Translations under genes and position numbers: made by a program | Part shown: one piece after another, positions 49,830-62,882 of the stretch | Position numbering within the stretch: position 1 is the first letter of the stretch | How the letters are laid out: each line of letters begins with the position of its first letter | Source: Boswellia sacra | Taxonomy: Eukaryota > Streptophyta > Magnoliopsida > Sapindales > Burseraceae | Direction: 5' to 3' | DNA: 64,000 nt | NCBI GenBank assembly: GCA_013180625.2 | Contig: SNVD02013581.1 | Location: 17,892-81,891, forward strand | Notes under the pieces: model-generated | Databases searched by the model: none | Seen by the model: only the letters and a program-made list of their open reading frames with translations | What the model was told of the DNA's origin: nothing

Positions 49830-50264
49830 TGAAGAGAAGAAAAGGAGAGATATTACCGATAATGCGATTGAGTTTGTTCTTCTCCCAGATATGCACGTTT
49901 CAAACCTTCGAGCAATGGTTTCAGCTCCCCTTTTGATGTTTCCTCAAGCTGTTGCACAAATGAATTCGAAGTACGAAATAATCAAATTAAACAAAAGGAA
50001 GGAAAAGAAAAGAGCAGAAATGAAACTAAAGACACATAAAAAAGATAACAACACAATAGCAAACAAAAGTCAAAAACAAGTAAAAAACAAATAAGACAGA
50101 TGGCAAAGAGAGATAAAACCTGATCAATTTGATGGCCTACGAAAGGAATCTCCTTGAGACACAAAAATCAACCATTATTACCTTATTTTATTTTTCTTTT
50201 CTTTTTTTTATTTATTTTGCAAAAACATTGGGTTGCCTCCCAATAAGCGCTTGGTTTAACGTCC
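49830..50264 (-). other. Bridge replacing pol in element 3
   Basis: There is no coding signal. At 50229-50275 the plus strand carries TTGGGTTGCCTCCCAATAAG then CGCTTGGTTTAACGTC, a phrase I recognise as recurrent in plant Athila/Tat-type elements near the end of gag-pro. Here it lies where RT, RNase H and integrase should follow. Confidence 0.55.
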
Positions 50265-52281
50265 TCAGCCCGACGTTGGTTCCATCATAGGAGGATCCAA
50301 TCTCCGCTGTGCTTCTCTAGTGGGCTTGGATCCTTCTTCCAACAAGAAATGGTGCAAGCATATGGCTGGGCCTTCGATGTTAACAATCGTCCACTTAATA
50401 GCTGTTTTGTGAACTCTAAGTACTCGGACGCGTTTCTCTTCTTGTAGTGGTGCAAGGCCCATTTCTATTGTAACTAGCAACGGATCTTTGTTACCCGAAA
50501 ACACATGCCTCAAATAATCTGGAAGTAGCTTAAGCTCCAAGGTATTGGCTTTCATCACAGAAGGAAGAAGTTTCTCATTAGATAAAGGCAATTCAATGTA
50601 CGAAACATCATACCTGTTTGTGATTATAGCTATTGTCTCATCTAAGCATGCCATAGCTTCCTCCATTTCTTCGAACACTTGTATCAACCTTCTTGGTTCT
50701 TTGGAATTTTCTGTCCCTATGTGCTCACTAATAGACATTTCCAATCCATCCTTGCGAGTTAACTCAAAACATTGTTGTGGCAAAGAATCAATAATGTCAA
50801 CTGCAAAAACAGAATGCAAGTCACTAGTGTACCTCATTGTCTCGAAAATATTGAAACAGATCACTTTGCCATCAAACTCCATGGTGAAAGTGCCATAATG
50901 AACATCAATCTTGATTCTAGCATTTTTCGAGAATGGACTCCCTAAAAGAATCGGTTTTGGATTAGGAGATGTCTCATCCTCTATTTTAAGGACATAGAAG
51001 TCTGCTGAAAAAACCAATTGATTCACCTACACAAGCACATCTTTCACAACTCTTTTGTGATATGCATTAAAATGATCAGCAAACTGAATGGTAATACCAG
51101 TTTTCGCAAAAGGTCCAAGATTTAAAGAAGCATAAAGAGATTATGGCATGACATTAATAGATGCTCCTTCTAAATCTAACATAGCTCTTTCAAACTTGGT
51201 TTTACCAATGGTGCATGGAATGGTGAACGTACCGGATCTTTGCATTTTGGAGGAATTTTCTTTGCAAACAGCTGAAACATTTCCCCCCACACTTACTTTC
51301 TCATTTCCTTCAACTTTCTCTTGTTGGTGCATAACTCCTTGAGAAATTTTGTACAACGAGGTACTTGCTCGATAGCATCCAGAAGTGGTATATTTACCTC
51401 GATTTTGTGAGAAGTTTCCAGGATTTCTTGTTCTTGTTCCTCCTTCGATTTTGCAAATCTACTAGGAAAAAGTGGAGGAGAAACATATGAAGGAATGGGA
51501 GTTATAGGATTTACCTGAGAAGTCAGTGTTTTGTTCATGGTGGAAGTGGTGTCATCTCCTTCATCAGTTTGTGATTTCTTTGGCAGGACATCTAATTGCT
51601 CTTCATTTTGCAAAGTTATCGCACAAGAATTCTCTCTTGGATTGATCATCGTTTGACAAGATAATTCTTCTGAGCCTTGGCCCTCGAATTTGCTCATGCT
51701 AGTGGCCAATTGTCCCATTTGATTTGCCAGGTTTTGGATACTTGCCCCAGTTTCCTGCTGGAATTGCATTGTGTTAGTGGCAAGTGCATTAACAATATCT
51801 CGAGAGACATACCTGAGTTTTGCGAAGCTGGTTGCGGTGCTGGATGTGGCATTGGTGGTGGTTGCATTTGAAATGGTTGCTGCACTCTAGGTTGATTGAA
51901 ACTTTGTGGCCGATTTGGTATCACATTTGGAGTGATTGGTTGATGATTCCAGTAACTGAAATTATGTTGATCTTCCCATCCAGCATTGTAAGTGCTAGAG
52001 AAAGGATCATACCATTGCCTCGTTTGTCCTGGAAATCCACCCATGGCATTGGCTTGTTCCATATATTCTTCTTGTAAAGTTGGATACATGTCGATTGGAT
52101 GCTCCATCGTAGAATATATCCCACATTCATAAGATTTTTGCATATCTCCTACAGCCATGTTTTCCACAAGAGAGGTTAGCTCAGAAAGTTGTTGTTCAAT
52201 GTTCGGAGTGCTTACCTCATTTACTCTCCATGGTACTTGTGGCTCAAATCCGCTACTGAATTGATAGAAGTTTACTGCCAT
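50265..52281 (-). pseudogene. Element 3: gag C-terminal half, protease and RT start
   Basis: An ATG at 52281 begins MAVNFYQFSSG. The capsid part of gag is absent; the frame begins near the zinc-finger region, where CGIYSTMEHPIDMYP has Tyr at two Cys positions. Then come AMGGFPGQTRQWYDPFS and a Pro/Gln-rich stretch, a shift near 51770, QNLANQMGQLATSMSKFE, and IPLLDAIEQVP. The protease has LDLEGASINVMP (an extra Glu in DLGAS), a stop near 51140, then PILLGSPFSKNARIKIDVHYG. The open 253-codon part (50265-51026) ends with RT-start wording (KTAIKWTIVNIEGP, EAQRRLDPPMME) and stops there. A truncated internal domain set, not functional as a polyprotein. Confidence 0.82.
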
Positions 52282-52372
52282 GTTGTCTAAACACAAACAA
52301 TCAGAAAAGAAAAACAAAGAAAATATGAATCAACAATGAAAACAAAATAACAAATCGATTAGAAAATCAATC

Positions 52373-52389
52373 CCCCGGCAACGGCGCCA
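52373..52389 (-). promoter_or_regulatory. Primer binding site of element 3 (tRNA-Asp)
   Basis: The minus strand reads TGGCGCCGTTGCCGGGG, a perfect 17-base complement of a plant tRNA-Asp 3' end, a few bases inside the 5' LTR. Confidence 0.88.
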
Positions 52390-52395
52390 AAAACT

Positions 52396-53809
52396 TGATG
52401 CGTTCGAAACTAGCAAGTATACTAGTCGCACAAGTAATAAAGTGATAAGTAAGATATCGTTCCCACGAGGATTGATTCTAATTGAATTTGTTATTTCCAG
52501 CAACAATAAACTAAACAGGGGGGGATTTTTGTTGAATGCTTTACTAAATGAAATAAGAATGCAAGTAAAGAATAACAAAACAGAAAGTAAATTTGAATGA
52601 AAAATCAATGGGAGAAAGCTGGTTAAGGGATCCTTCTCTACCACAAGATATGGATTTGCGAATTAATTGTAGAATTGTCATCCAATTACACCATTGAAAT
52701 TATCAACCGTAGATAACAACAAGCTCTGTTATCCCAATCTTTCCTTACTTTGTTGTTAAACAAAACAGGCTCTTTATTTAATCTCTATCCATTAAACAAC
52801 CTAGAACAAGCTCTCTAAATTTAATTCAATGGATGCATTACGATAAGAAAGATAGGTTGATCTAAGCAATAAACACACAAGCTCGGATTATTTAACTTAG
52901 GTTGTATTCTCCAATTGCAATCTCTGATCACAATTTTGCTACTAAGGATTAGAAATTCAAGACAATTACGGATCAAGATTTCTAGTCTAGCAATAGACAA
53001 TATACCAGATTATATTCAGTTGGCCACCCAAATACAATCCAGCAAGCAATCATAAGCATTAGACATGGGAAAATACAAGCAACTTCAATTAGAGAATTGG
53101 ATAACAACTTCTTGCACAATCAACTTACAAAAACCATATCAGGGGCTTTGAAATCACCCTCAACCAATTCAGATTCAGTTACACATGTTTAAGAACGTGG
53201 TAAATACAATACAACATGGAGACATTCCAGAAAATGAAAGGGAAGGGAAAAACTTAGCAAATTTGATGTAATTCTCTTTGGATTGTAGTTCTTCCTCTTT
53301 CCAAGCTTCCTTTCTCCTTCAAGAACTCCAAGAGATGAAAGAATTCCAGAGCTGCAGCCTCTACCACGTTCTCCCCTCCTCAAGTTATGAAATAAAACCC
53401 TAAAATGTGTTTAAATACTCTGCTACAGTAACGTGCTACAGTGTCCCGTATTATACATGCTACAGTGATGTGTGGAATTACATTTCTACACTTCTCATAC
53501 TGTTTTGATTACAACTTTCGGTACACTGAATGGATTCATAAACCGTAAATTTCTCCAAAAAGTAGACTTCGAGAGCTTTTCAACGGTATATGATATGTCA
53601 TCGGGTTCATTGTATATCAATACAATTAAATCCGAGAAGATGGTTGACTAGCAGAGGTGAAAATGAAGGGTTTTACTCCATTTTTGTGCAAGTTGCTCCA
53701 AAACTCCTACAAACATCAAAAACACACAAAAACATAAAAATACCAAGGAATATAGCAAAGAAACATGGACGAATTGATATGAAAATGATATATAAATAGA
53801 CACTTATCA
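52396..53809 (-). repeat. 5' LTR of element 3 (family B)
   Basis: It starts TGATGCG and ends GACACTTATCA; 1414 bp. It matches 44464-45995 along its length with several short indels, which makes it about 120 bp shorter. Confidence 0.9.
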
Positions 53810-54029
53810 ACTATGTGGTTTATTTTCAATTATTTCGAATTTTAAAAATAATATATGGTTGACATTGATTTAAATATATTGATCAATATACATTTTCAGA
53901 AAATAATATTTTAAAAATATTAACAAACAAAGTTACTATTCTATACGTTAAATGTACAACATATTATAAAAGTATCTATTTTTAAAACATTTTATTTATT
54001 ATAATCAAAGTATATATGTATGCTTATGC

Positions 54030-54643
<614 letters not shown>

Positions 54644-57600
54644 CTAGTAAAACCCAATGGATATTGAATAAGCTTTATCCATATTGAACCGTTTTAAAAT
54701 CTTTTCTGTATATGCTGACTGATGAAAAAGTATATCGGTTGAGATGTGCTTGATCTGCAGGCCGAGACCCTTTTTTTTCTCCAAATCTTTCATTTCAATT
54801 TTTTTTTTCAAATAATCAGCAGCATTCTGGATCTCATCAAGAGTCCCAATTAAATTCATGTCATTGACATTTATTGCTATAATAGCAAAACCAGATTCTG
54901 ACTTCTTTATAAACACACAAGGGCATATGAGATCATTAATGTATCATTCTTTAATTAAGTATTCACTAAGGTGATTGTACCATATTCGCCTTGATTGTTT
55001 CAATCCATATAGGGATCTTTGTAATTTGAGTGAATACATGCTCCTTAGCTATGTTTTAATTGCTTCAGGCATTTGAAATCCTTTAGGGAGTTTCGTATAT
55101 ATGTCAGAATCTAATTTACCATACAGGTAAGCAGTAACCACATCCATAAAGTGCATGAAAAGTTTTTCTGAGATTGTCAAATTGATCAAATATCTAAAAG
55201 TAATTATATCCATTATCGAGGCATAAGTTTCATCAAAATCAATACCCGGTCTTTGAGAAAAACCTTGAGCCACTAAACGAGCTTTATATATGACAATCTC
55301 GTTTTTCTCTTTTCGTTTTCTAGTAAACACTTAATTGTATCCAACGAGTTTTATTTTTGTTGGCGTCTAGACTACAGGTCCAAAAACGTCATGTTTGTCA
55401 AGGAAGCTAATTTTGATTAAATTGCTTGTTTCCATTTAGGCAAATATGCCTTTGCTTGTATTCATCCACCGACTGTGGTTCAAAATCATCATTCATAATA
55501 TTAGTGGCTACTGCAAATGAAAATATGTCCTCGATAACAATTTCATCACGATTCCACCTTTCTCTAGTATAATTTATAGAAATTTCCTCATTTTTATATG
55601 TTACTTCGTTGGTACATTCCTTATTAATAACTTGTACCTCTTGAGGGGCACGTGTTTCATTGAAAACATTTATCTCTTTAGGAGATAAATTAGAAATTAT
55701 GGAATTATTAGCTCGATCTTATTTTCAGCAGGATTGATATTTACTGCTTTTTTTTGGGAGACAGTATCCTTTAATCCAATGGTCCGCCACACTTCAGGCA
55801 TGCAACAGATTGATTATTCATTATTGCTTGAGGAGTTTGTTCAATAGGGATCTCAATTCGTGTCGATGCATTCCCAGGATGTATATGTGATTTTGTTATT
55901 TTAGCTGCGTCAGTAAAAGCATCCGGTATTTGATTAGCAATGTTCTGAAGATGTATTATCCTTAACACTTCATTTTCACATTAAGATGTGGGAGGATCAA
56001 GATGAGACAATGTTTTCATATCCCAACAAAGTTCTTGCCTTACTTCAAAAGGCATAGGCCTAACTTCAGGAGGCATTTTTTTCCTAAACGTGGAAAAAAT
56101 GTCTCATCAAAATGACAATCCGCAAATCGTTCAGTAAACAGATCACCTGTTGTGGGTTCCAAATATATAATAATAGAAGGAGAATTATAACACATATAAA
56201 TCCTCAATCGACGTTAATGCCCTATTCTTGTCCTCTTCTGGGGAGCAATGGAAGCATATACGACACAACCAAAAATTCTTAAATGGGATATATTAGGTTG
56301 TTGGCTAAGTACAAGTTGAAATGGTGAATACTCATAATAAGCAGTGGATCTCATTCTAATTAATGATGCAATATGTAAAATAGCATGGCCCCAAACAAAA
56401 GTTAGCAACTGCGTTCTTAATAATAAAGTACGTGCAATTATCTACAGTCGCTTTATAAGTGATTCTGCCAAACCATTTTGGGTATAGACATCTGGAACAA
56501 GGTGCTCAACATCAATTTAAATAGACATACAATAATCATCAAATGCTTTTGATGTAAATTTACTAGCATTATCTAGACATATTGATTTAATGCAATGGTC
56601 TGGAAAATGTGTCCGTAATTTAATGATTTAAGCCAATAGTCTAGCAAATGTAACATTTCTTGTTGACAACGGACAAACATGAGACCATCGTGCAGAAGCA
56701 TAAATTAGAACTATGAAATAATGAAATGGTCCACTAGGTGGATGAATGGGTCCACATATATCCCCTTGAATTCTCTGTAAGAATAAGGGGGATTCAAGAC
56801 CAATCTTAGAAAGAGATGGTCTAATAATCAATTTTTCTTGTGAACAAGTAGTACAAATAGTTTCATTTGACATAAGAATTTTCTGAGTCTTTAACGGATG
56901 TCCATTTGTATTCTTAACAATCTTACACATCATTGTTGATCCTGGGTGACCAAGACGGTCATGCCACAATATAAAAATTTTAGGATCTTTGAACTACTAG
57001 TTTATTACTGCGTGGTTTCAATGGACTTTATGTATGTATAATATAATCTAGAAGAGAAAGCTTCAAGCTTTTCTAATATTTTCTTTTGTCTTAAGACATC
57101 TAAAGTGATATGAAGAAATTCAATATTGTTTTTACAAGATGTCTTAATATAATATCTGTTATGCCTTATATCTTTAAAACTTAGCAAATTCCTTCTAGAT
57201 TTGCTTGAATATAAGGCATTATCAATATATAATTTAGTACCACTTGTCAACATTACAGTGGCTCTTTCGGAGCCCTCAATCAAATTAACAGATTTTGATA
57301 TAGTGTTAACCTTTGCTTAAAAAAGGTTAACTTTAGGAAATATTTCTCATGTTTAAGAATAGTAAGAGTTGTTGCATTATCAACTAGACATAAATCTTCA
57401 TCATTTTTGTACAAAGCCTTTATGTCCATTCCTTTTTATTACAAAAAGTCTACAAGATAAAAGTACATTAAAACATCATAACAGGACACACATATAAACA
57501 CACATACACACAAAATACATCATAATAAAACATATTACAACATGCGATAAAATAACAACTATTCAATTGGTTGGGGCATTTCCTTCAAACATTATCTGGT

Positions 57601-58668
57601 CAACAGTCTCCTCTGGATCAGCAAGAAAATTTGAGACATCAAGATTAGTGTGACCTTTTGGGTCATTAACATAGTTGGTCTCAGTAATATTTCCTTTATC
57701 CTTTATAGATGCTTGATATAAATCTACTAAATGTTTAGCCGTACGACAGGTACGTGACCAATGTCCATTCATGCCACATCCAATAGACTTGTTCATACAA
57801 CAATATTCCAACTCATCTTCCTGCTCTAGTTCTTCATGCCTTTGTTCGTTCCAAGTTTCCTCACGTTTCTTGGGTGGTTTGTTTTGTAAACCTTTACCTT
57901 TGAAACATTTTGCCTCATAACTTTCCCACCTTTGATGGGCAGTTTTGGCATTTTTTTGTCCCCAAGATTTATGGCCACCTCGACGATTATCATTTCTGTG
58001 GCTACACCCTCCTCCTTGTCTTCATCCTTGGCCATTAAAACCACTAGCATTCGCTTTTGGGAATGGTAGAGAGCCTGTAGGACGTGAATGATAATTTTTC
58101 ATCAACAGCTCATTATGTTGTTCAGCGAGGCGAAGATAAGTAATCAATTCTAAATGCTACTTAAAATGATACTCTCGATATTGTTGTTGCAGTGGCACAT
58201 TCAAGGCATGAAATGTAGATAATGTTTTGCCTATCAAAGCATAGTCAGATATATTTTTACCATATAATTTTAATTCTGTAACAATAGTATAAAGAGCAGA
58301 ATTGTATTAGAAATTGATTTAAAATCCTGGAATCTCAATTGATTGAAGGCATGTTTAGCCATAGGCAGAAACACATCATTTGGTGGTCAAATCTTTCCTT
58401 TAAACTTTTCCAGAATACTACTAGATCTTTTTAAAAAAATATATTGGATCTTTAGGTCCTCACACATATGGTGGCGCATGAAATTCATTACTTTGACCCT
58501 TTCTTGTGAAGTTGCTTGATTCCCTTCCATTGTAGTCTGTTTTAAATTTTCTGTACATAAATGTGATTGAATATTTGTGACCCATATTAGATATCCTTTT
58601 ATTTCTAAAGTCAAGGCAACAAACTCCAAACTTTTCAAATTAGAAATTTTGTGAAACTTCTGGTTCAC
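54644..58668 (-). pseudogene. Decayed Ty1/copia retrotransposon
   Basis: On the minus strand from the right: gag (58387-58668, LESLEFVAL-like start, VMNFMRHHMCEDLKIQY), a basic region, a CCHC-type knuckle (CCMNKSIGCGMNGHWSRTC, 57740-57800), a protease area at 57300-57420, GAG-pre-integrase (57005-57283; MWHDRLGHPGSTMM at 56930-56969), integrase (GDICGPIHPPSGPFHYF, then TAYYEYSPFQLV, 56214-56969), then RT (ARLVAQGFSQRPGIDFDETY, 55049-55330; INVNDMNLIGT in the YVDD place, 54644-54916). RT ends at FNMDKAY; the copia RNase H is missing. Stops and shifts are frequent. Order gag-PR-INT-RT proves copia type. Confidence 0.88.
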
Positions 58669-58962
58669 TTTTTCAGGACTTCTGATTCACTTTTTCAGAA
58701 CTTCGGGTTCTTTAATTTGTCACTCCTTGCAAACCTATGATCACTGTATATAACAATATAAAAAGAGATAAGTAAACATAAAGTAAAAAGGTAATATAAC
58801 AAGAATGAAGTAAAGTATAATAAATACAAAGTAATTTGAAATTATAAAATATTATCGTTCTATGATGTTGATGTAGATGTAGAGGATTCAAATTGATGGT
58901 AACTAAAGAGCATATTTTCGAGAATAACTAAATAATTTCAATGTGATATATTAATATTTAGG

Positions 58963-59185
58963 CCGGAGAAAAGAAAGAACATAATGTGTGGAAATTGGTA
59001 AGCATTTAATGCAGTAGAAATTGAAAGTAAAAGAAGGAGATAAAGATAGATTAGTGAAAGAGATGTACTGAAGAGACTTAGAGGTGGAAGTCAAGATGCG
59101 ATATGAGAGCGTCAGAGAGAGAGACAGAGAGAGAATATAAAAATAGAGAGAGAGAGAATATAAAAATAGACTTGTTTATATCTTC
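58963..59185 (+). repeat. Duplicated block, right copy
   Basis: The counterpart of 54030-54340. Here the AATATAAAAATAG end is present twice (59135 and 59158 areas). A TATA-like AATATAAAAATAG sits upstream of leader-like sequence (CTCTGTCTCTCTGTGCACG), so it may be a plant promoter and not an LTR. Confidence 0.75.
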
Positions 59186-60951
59186 CTCTTTTCATTTCGG
59201 ATTTCGATTCTCTGTCTCTCTGTGCACGACTACACCGTAAGTCTCAACTATCATCTCAAGTGCATGCTTCATTTGATTTTTGGTTTGTTGGGTTGGGTAG
59301 AAATGCTTTGCTTTTGTTACTGTGTCTGTTTCAAGTTGGCTTTTGTTTGCTTTTTGTTTTAACACTCGGGTTGGGAAATGCTTTGTTTATTTGATTTTTA
59401 GACCAAAACCATTCGAATTTCTCCTATTCTTTTCTTTTTGTCTGGAAACAAAGAATTGAGTTCAGAAGAAGTGAAGGAGGAAGAGGCTTTTTCAACATTT
59501 CATTTTCAATTTCGAAGTCGAATTTTACTTCGCTGCGGCATGCAGTATAGTTGAGTTGGGTCAGTCCTTTGTAAGCCTACGATTCTTTCGAAAATCGGAA
59601 TAAAGTTTACTGTATGCGAAAATCCCCGATCCCATTTTGATCGACTTGTCGTTGCTATGTGGAATTCGATTAATCTCAGGTGGGTTTCATTTCAATTTTG
59701 TGTTTTTCAATTCCTTTCTTCTGGGCACAAGGTGTTTGTTCAAATGCGTGAAAGACTGGATTTTGAACAATTTATTTTAATTATTGTTCCACTCGTATGT
59801 TTCTATGCTTATTTTGTTCGAAGTTACTGTAAACTTGGTATCACTTGTTATGTTATCGCAGTTTCTGAGGTAGAATTATTGTAATTTCAATATAAAAGTT
59901 GCGTTTTAGCCATGCTTCATCCCTTTTTTGATTGGTTTAACCTGATCCGATTTCCCGAGTATGCCCGACCCGATGGTTCGGGAATCGACTCCACGTGCAA
60001 TTCTATCATACCACGGGTGCAATCTAAAATACCGCGATGTTGTCGGGTCTAGGTATACCCGACCCGTATAACGCCCACCCCTTATTAGGAACCCTTTTAC
60101 ACCATTTTAATTAGGCCCAGAACACGCTCATCTCTGTGGATCAATTTTAGATCTGAAAGCAATTAATCGGCATCTGAGTTCATCCCACATGTTCCCATCT
60201 CTCTGCTTAGATTACACAATGTTTGAAAACTTCTCAGGTAATTCGTTCTTATTCATTTTGATTTTGATTTTTCTGCTTTGATTTCTCTGCAATTTGTTAG
60301 GGTTTTATTTCTTTGCTTTGATTTGATTTCTCTACAATTTGTTAGGATAATTCGTTCTTAGCCCAAAGGTTTATATGTTCAACAAAGTCCTAGATATTGA
60401 TTTTATCTTTTATGTATATATAGTTAAAATTTTGATTAGCTTTTTTGATGGTTGAAATTCACCATCCAATGAAAATTTGCCATGCGGATGAAGGCAAAAT
60501 CGATGTAACGGAAAAATTGACATTTATTAAACATATGCATAACGTGTTACTACTTTGGAAATTATATGATTCATCACTTTATGCTCCATTTAAGCCAATC
60601 ATAAATTATCTTTTTCTTTTAGCCAATAATTAATAGCTTTTGAAAATTCATATAACTTTTTCAAGTGATTATACACTTTCTTGTATGAATAGTTGTTCTA
60701 CTACTTTTATGTGGACGTCTATAATTGTTTTGTTTGGAATAGTTTACCCTTTTTTTTGGGGGAGTTCTAAGCTTATCAACTCTTTTAAGTTAAAACTGAC
60801 TGAAAATTCTTTAAAAAAAAATTAAGAAAAATTCAATTTGTGATTTCACATAAAACATTTGAACCCTAGTTCAAAAGCGCCATTTTGTGTACACTTTTAA
60901 TGTAGTAACTTTTATGTGGCCTAGATATGGGCCAAAAGGAAGGGTTGGCTT
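59186..60951. other. Leader-like sequence without a recognisable gene
   Basis: 59186-59250 looks like a 5' leader with a donor-like ACCGTAAGTC. Further possible donors are CTCAGGTGGG (59677) and TTCTCAGGTAATTCG (60233), the latter following ATGTTTGAAAAC. AGGCCCAG at 60113 resembles a site II promoter word. No protein I recognise is encoded; the 76-codon frame at 59657 has no clear family. Confidence 0.3.
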
Positions 60952-61419
60952 GGCTACGTTAGGGATGGCAAAATCCGGGTGCGGGTGCGGGTTTTGCGTT
61001 TCCGCACCCGCACCCGGATTTTGTACCTTATCCTCGATCCCCGGAAAAACCCAGATTTTTCCGGGTTTTTCCGGGTGTGGGTATTTGCGGGTTTTGAGAT
61101 TACCGCACCCACACCCGCACCGCACCCGGAAAAAAAACCCGGATTTCCCTGGATTTTTTTTTCTATTTTTGTCTTCACCCGGAAAAACCCGGATTTCCCC
61201 GGATTTTTTCCTATTTTTTTCTTAATTTTTTTAAGAATTATGTGGGTGCGGGGTTTATTGGCAATACCGCACCCGCACCGCACCCGGATTTTTTTTTCTT
61301 ACGATTCCCCCGCACCCGAATTTCATACTCGGATAATCCGGGTTTTCTTCACCCGGATTTTTCGGGGAAAATCCGGGTACCCGGATTACCCGGGTTTTTT
61401 TGCCATCCCTAGGCTAGGT
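60952..61419. mobile_element. hAT-type MITE with 8-bp target duplication
   Basis: The element is 60960-61411 (452 bp). Terminal inverted repeats TAGGGATGGCAAAA and TTTTTTGCCATCCCTA are typical of hAT. Flanks GGCTACGT (60952-60959) and GGCTAGGT (61412-61419) match at 7 of 8 positions. The interior is made of repeated CCGGGTTTTTCCGGG and GGGTGCGGG words in both orientations and has no transposase, so it is non-autonomous. Confidence 0.88.
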
Positions 61420-62882
61420 TGTAGCTCAGTTTAAATTTTTTGAAAAAACGAGATTTTTGGAAAAAAATAAAAAGAAAAACAAATATATGATAAGCTTAAG
61501 GAAAAAAGTATTTCAATAAACTTGTTTTATTCGATTCTAACTCCACCAAAAAATTTTAGAATAAATTTATATATAATTGATTTCCAAATTTATCTATTAT
61601 CTCTCATAAATAACATTGTTTATGTAAAAATTTAGACATTCCAAATTTATGAAAAAACGGATTAAATTAGTTGGTTTAGGCCTACCTCGCTTGCAATCTT
61701 GAATAGTGAGAACAACTTTTGGCAAAACAATGACCCTGCTATAAGTAAGCGTATCAGCGGGATTGGTTGATGTGTCCACTTCGATGCTTCGTTTACTTGT
61801 GTTTGAAGTGTATTTCAACACAAAAGTAGTTAATCTGGGTTGAGTTAACACACTTACCAACGACTGCCACTGATTTAAGTATTTATAGGGAAATAATGAC
61901 TTGGTACCCAATTAATGGTATAAGTGGCTTCTTATCGTCAATTAACTCTAAGGTGATAGGCGTCAGTTAATTTAGGTTTAGTTTGTTGATGCGGGCAAAT
62001 GACGTGGCTACTTCTCGGATCATGGGACATAATGATTTGTTTCCCATGATTTAGATATTTAGTGGTTGGATTCCCATTTTGGTTGCCGCACTACGTTAAA
62101 CTAGGTGGTGCTGACTTAGTCTGTGAGACTCCTCAGAGCTTGATGGGTTGGGCTTCTAGTGTGGGCCGATGACTTTTTGGGCTTCTTAGATCCTTTGGTG
62201 AGAGTTTGGATTTGGAATTTGGAAGGATCTTGTTGTTTCGGGTTTCGCATTTATGCTCATGGGCTTTGAAAATTTACTTCTAAGTTCTAATAAACATCAT
62301 ACTTTCCAAGTTAGGTTCGACTTTCTAAATCATATTCTTCCTATAAGAGTTTCCTAAATAGTTTTCTCTTATCTTTAAAATTAATTTTTATTTAAGTAAT
62401 AATTTCCTATTTTCATAGTCCCAATTTTAAATTACCCTTCTTATAAGGGTTGTTTTCTATCTTCTTTTAATTAATTTTTATTAGGAAATCAATGTTTCCT
62501 TTTATTTGCTTTACTTCCACCATTGTTGGAATCATCAATCATGGAACGTCTCTCAACAAAACCCTAAAGAATCGTCTCATTTGTAACCCTAGGGTTTCTT
62601 CTTCTTCTTCTTCTTCTTCTTCTTTTTAATTGTTATTATCTATTTCATCAATCTAAATTCTTTAACCTTGTATAGTTTCTCATGTAATTTATTAATGTTA
62701 ATTTGAGCTTGAAGGATAAAATTGGTATTTAATGGTGACGTAAGCCTCTAGGTGTTGTATGTAAGTCCCAAGTACATTGGGGCCTGAGATAAACACTAAT
62801 ACAGTGTCAAGGTTAGCCCGGCCCAATTCAAGATATAAACCTTCGGGCTCAGAATCGGTTTCAAACCTCTAAGGATTCAGCC
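61420..62882 (+). other. Spacer and promoter/leader of the PIG-F-like gene
   Basis: No protein I recognise is encoded to about 62100. Further on, TGGGCTTCTAG and GTGTGGGCCGATG (62149-62171) and other TGGGC words resemble site II elements. A (CTT)n pyrimidine patch at 62597-62627 and a leader to GATTCAGCCATGG precede the start codon at 62883. Confidence 0.45.

Larger units (their letters stand above)
44464..53809 (-). mobile_element. Element 3: pol-deficient LTR retrotransposon with an open LOG-like gene
   Basis: The LTRs are 44464-45995 (3') and 52396-53809 (5'), of a family unrelated in sequence to family A. In its own sense: 5' LTR, perfect tRNA-Asp primer site, partial gag, protease, the first residues of RT, a non-coding bridge, accessory ORF, hairpin repeats, LOG-like gene, long 3' region, polypurine tract (AAGTGTGGGGGAATT, 45996-46010), 3' LTR. 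RT palm, RNase H and integrase are missing, so movement would need enzymes from elsewhere. Flanking five-base words differ (ACCCC and ACTAT), so no target duplication is found. Athila/Tat assignment rests on the primer site, protease and RT-start wording. Confidence 0.88.

Noticed and set aside
60871..61434. Overlapping frames of 84-151 codons in both strands
   Set aside because: They are translations of the repetitive GC-rich interior of the hAT MITE, with Phe/Pro/Gly/Arg-rich low-complexity protein.
61425..61440. tRNA-like phrase GTAGCTCAGT
   Set aside because: No acceptor stem or anticodon arm can be drawn around it.
61597..61911. 104-codon minus-strand frame
   Set aside because: No recognisable family, no splice or start context; could be a transposon scrap but cannot be supported.
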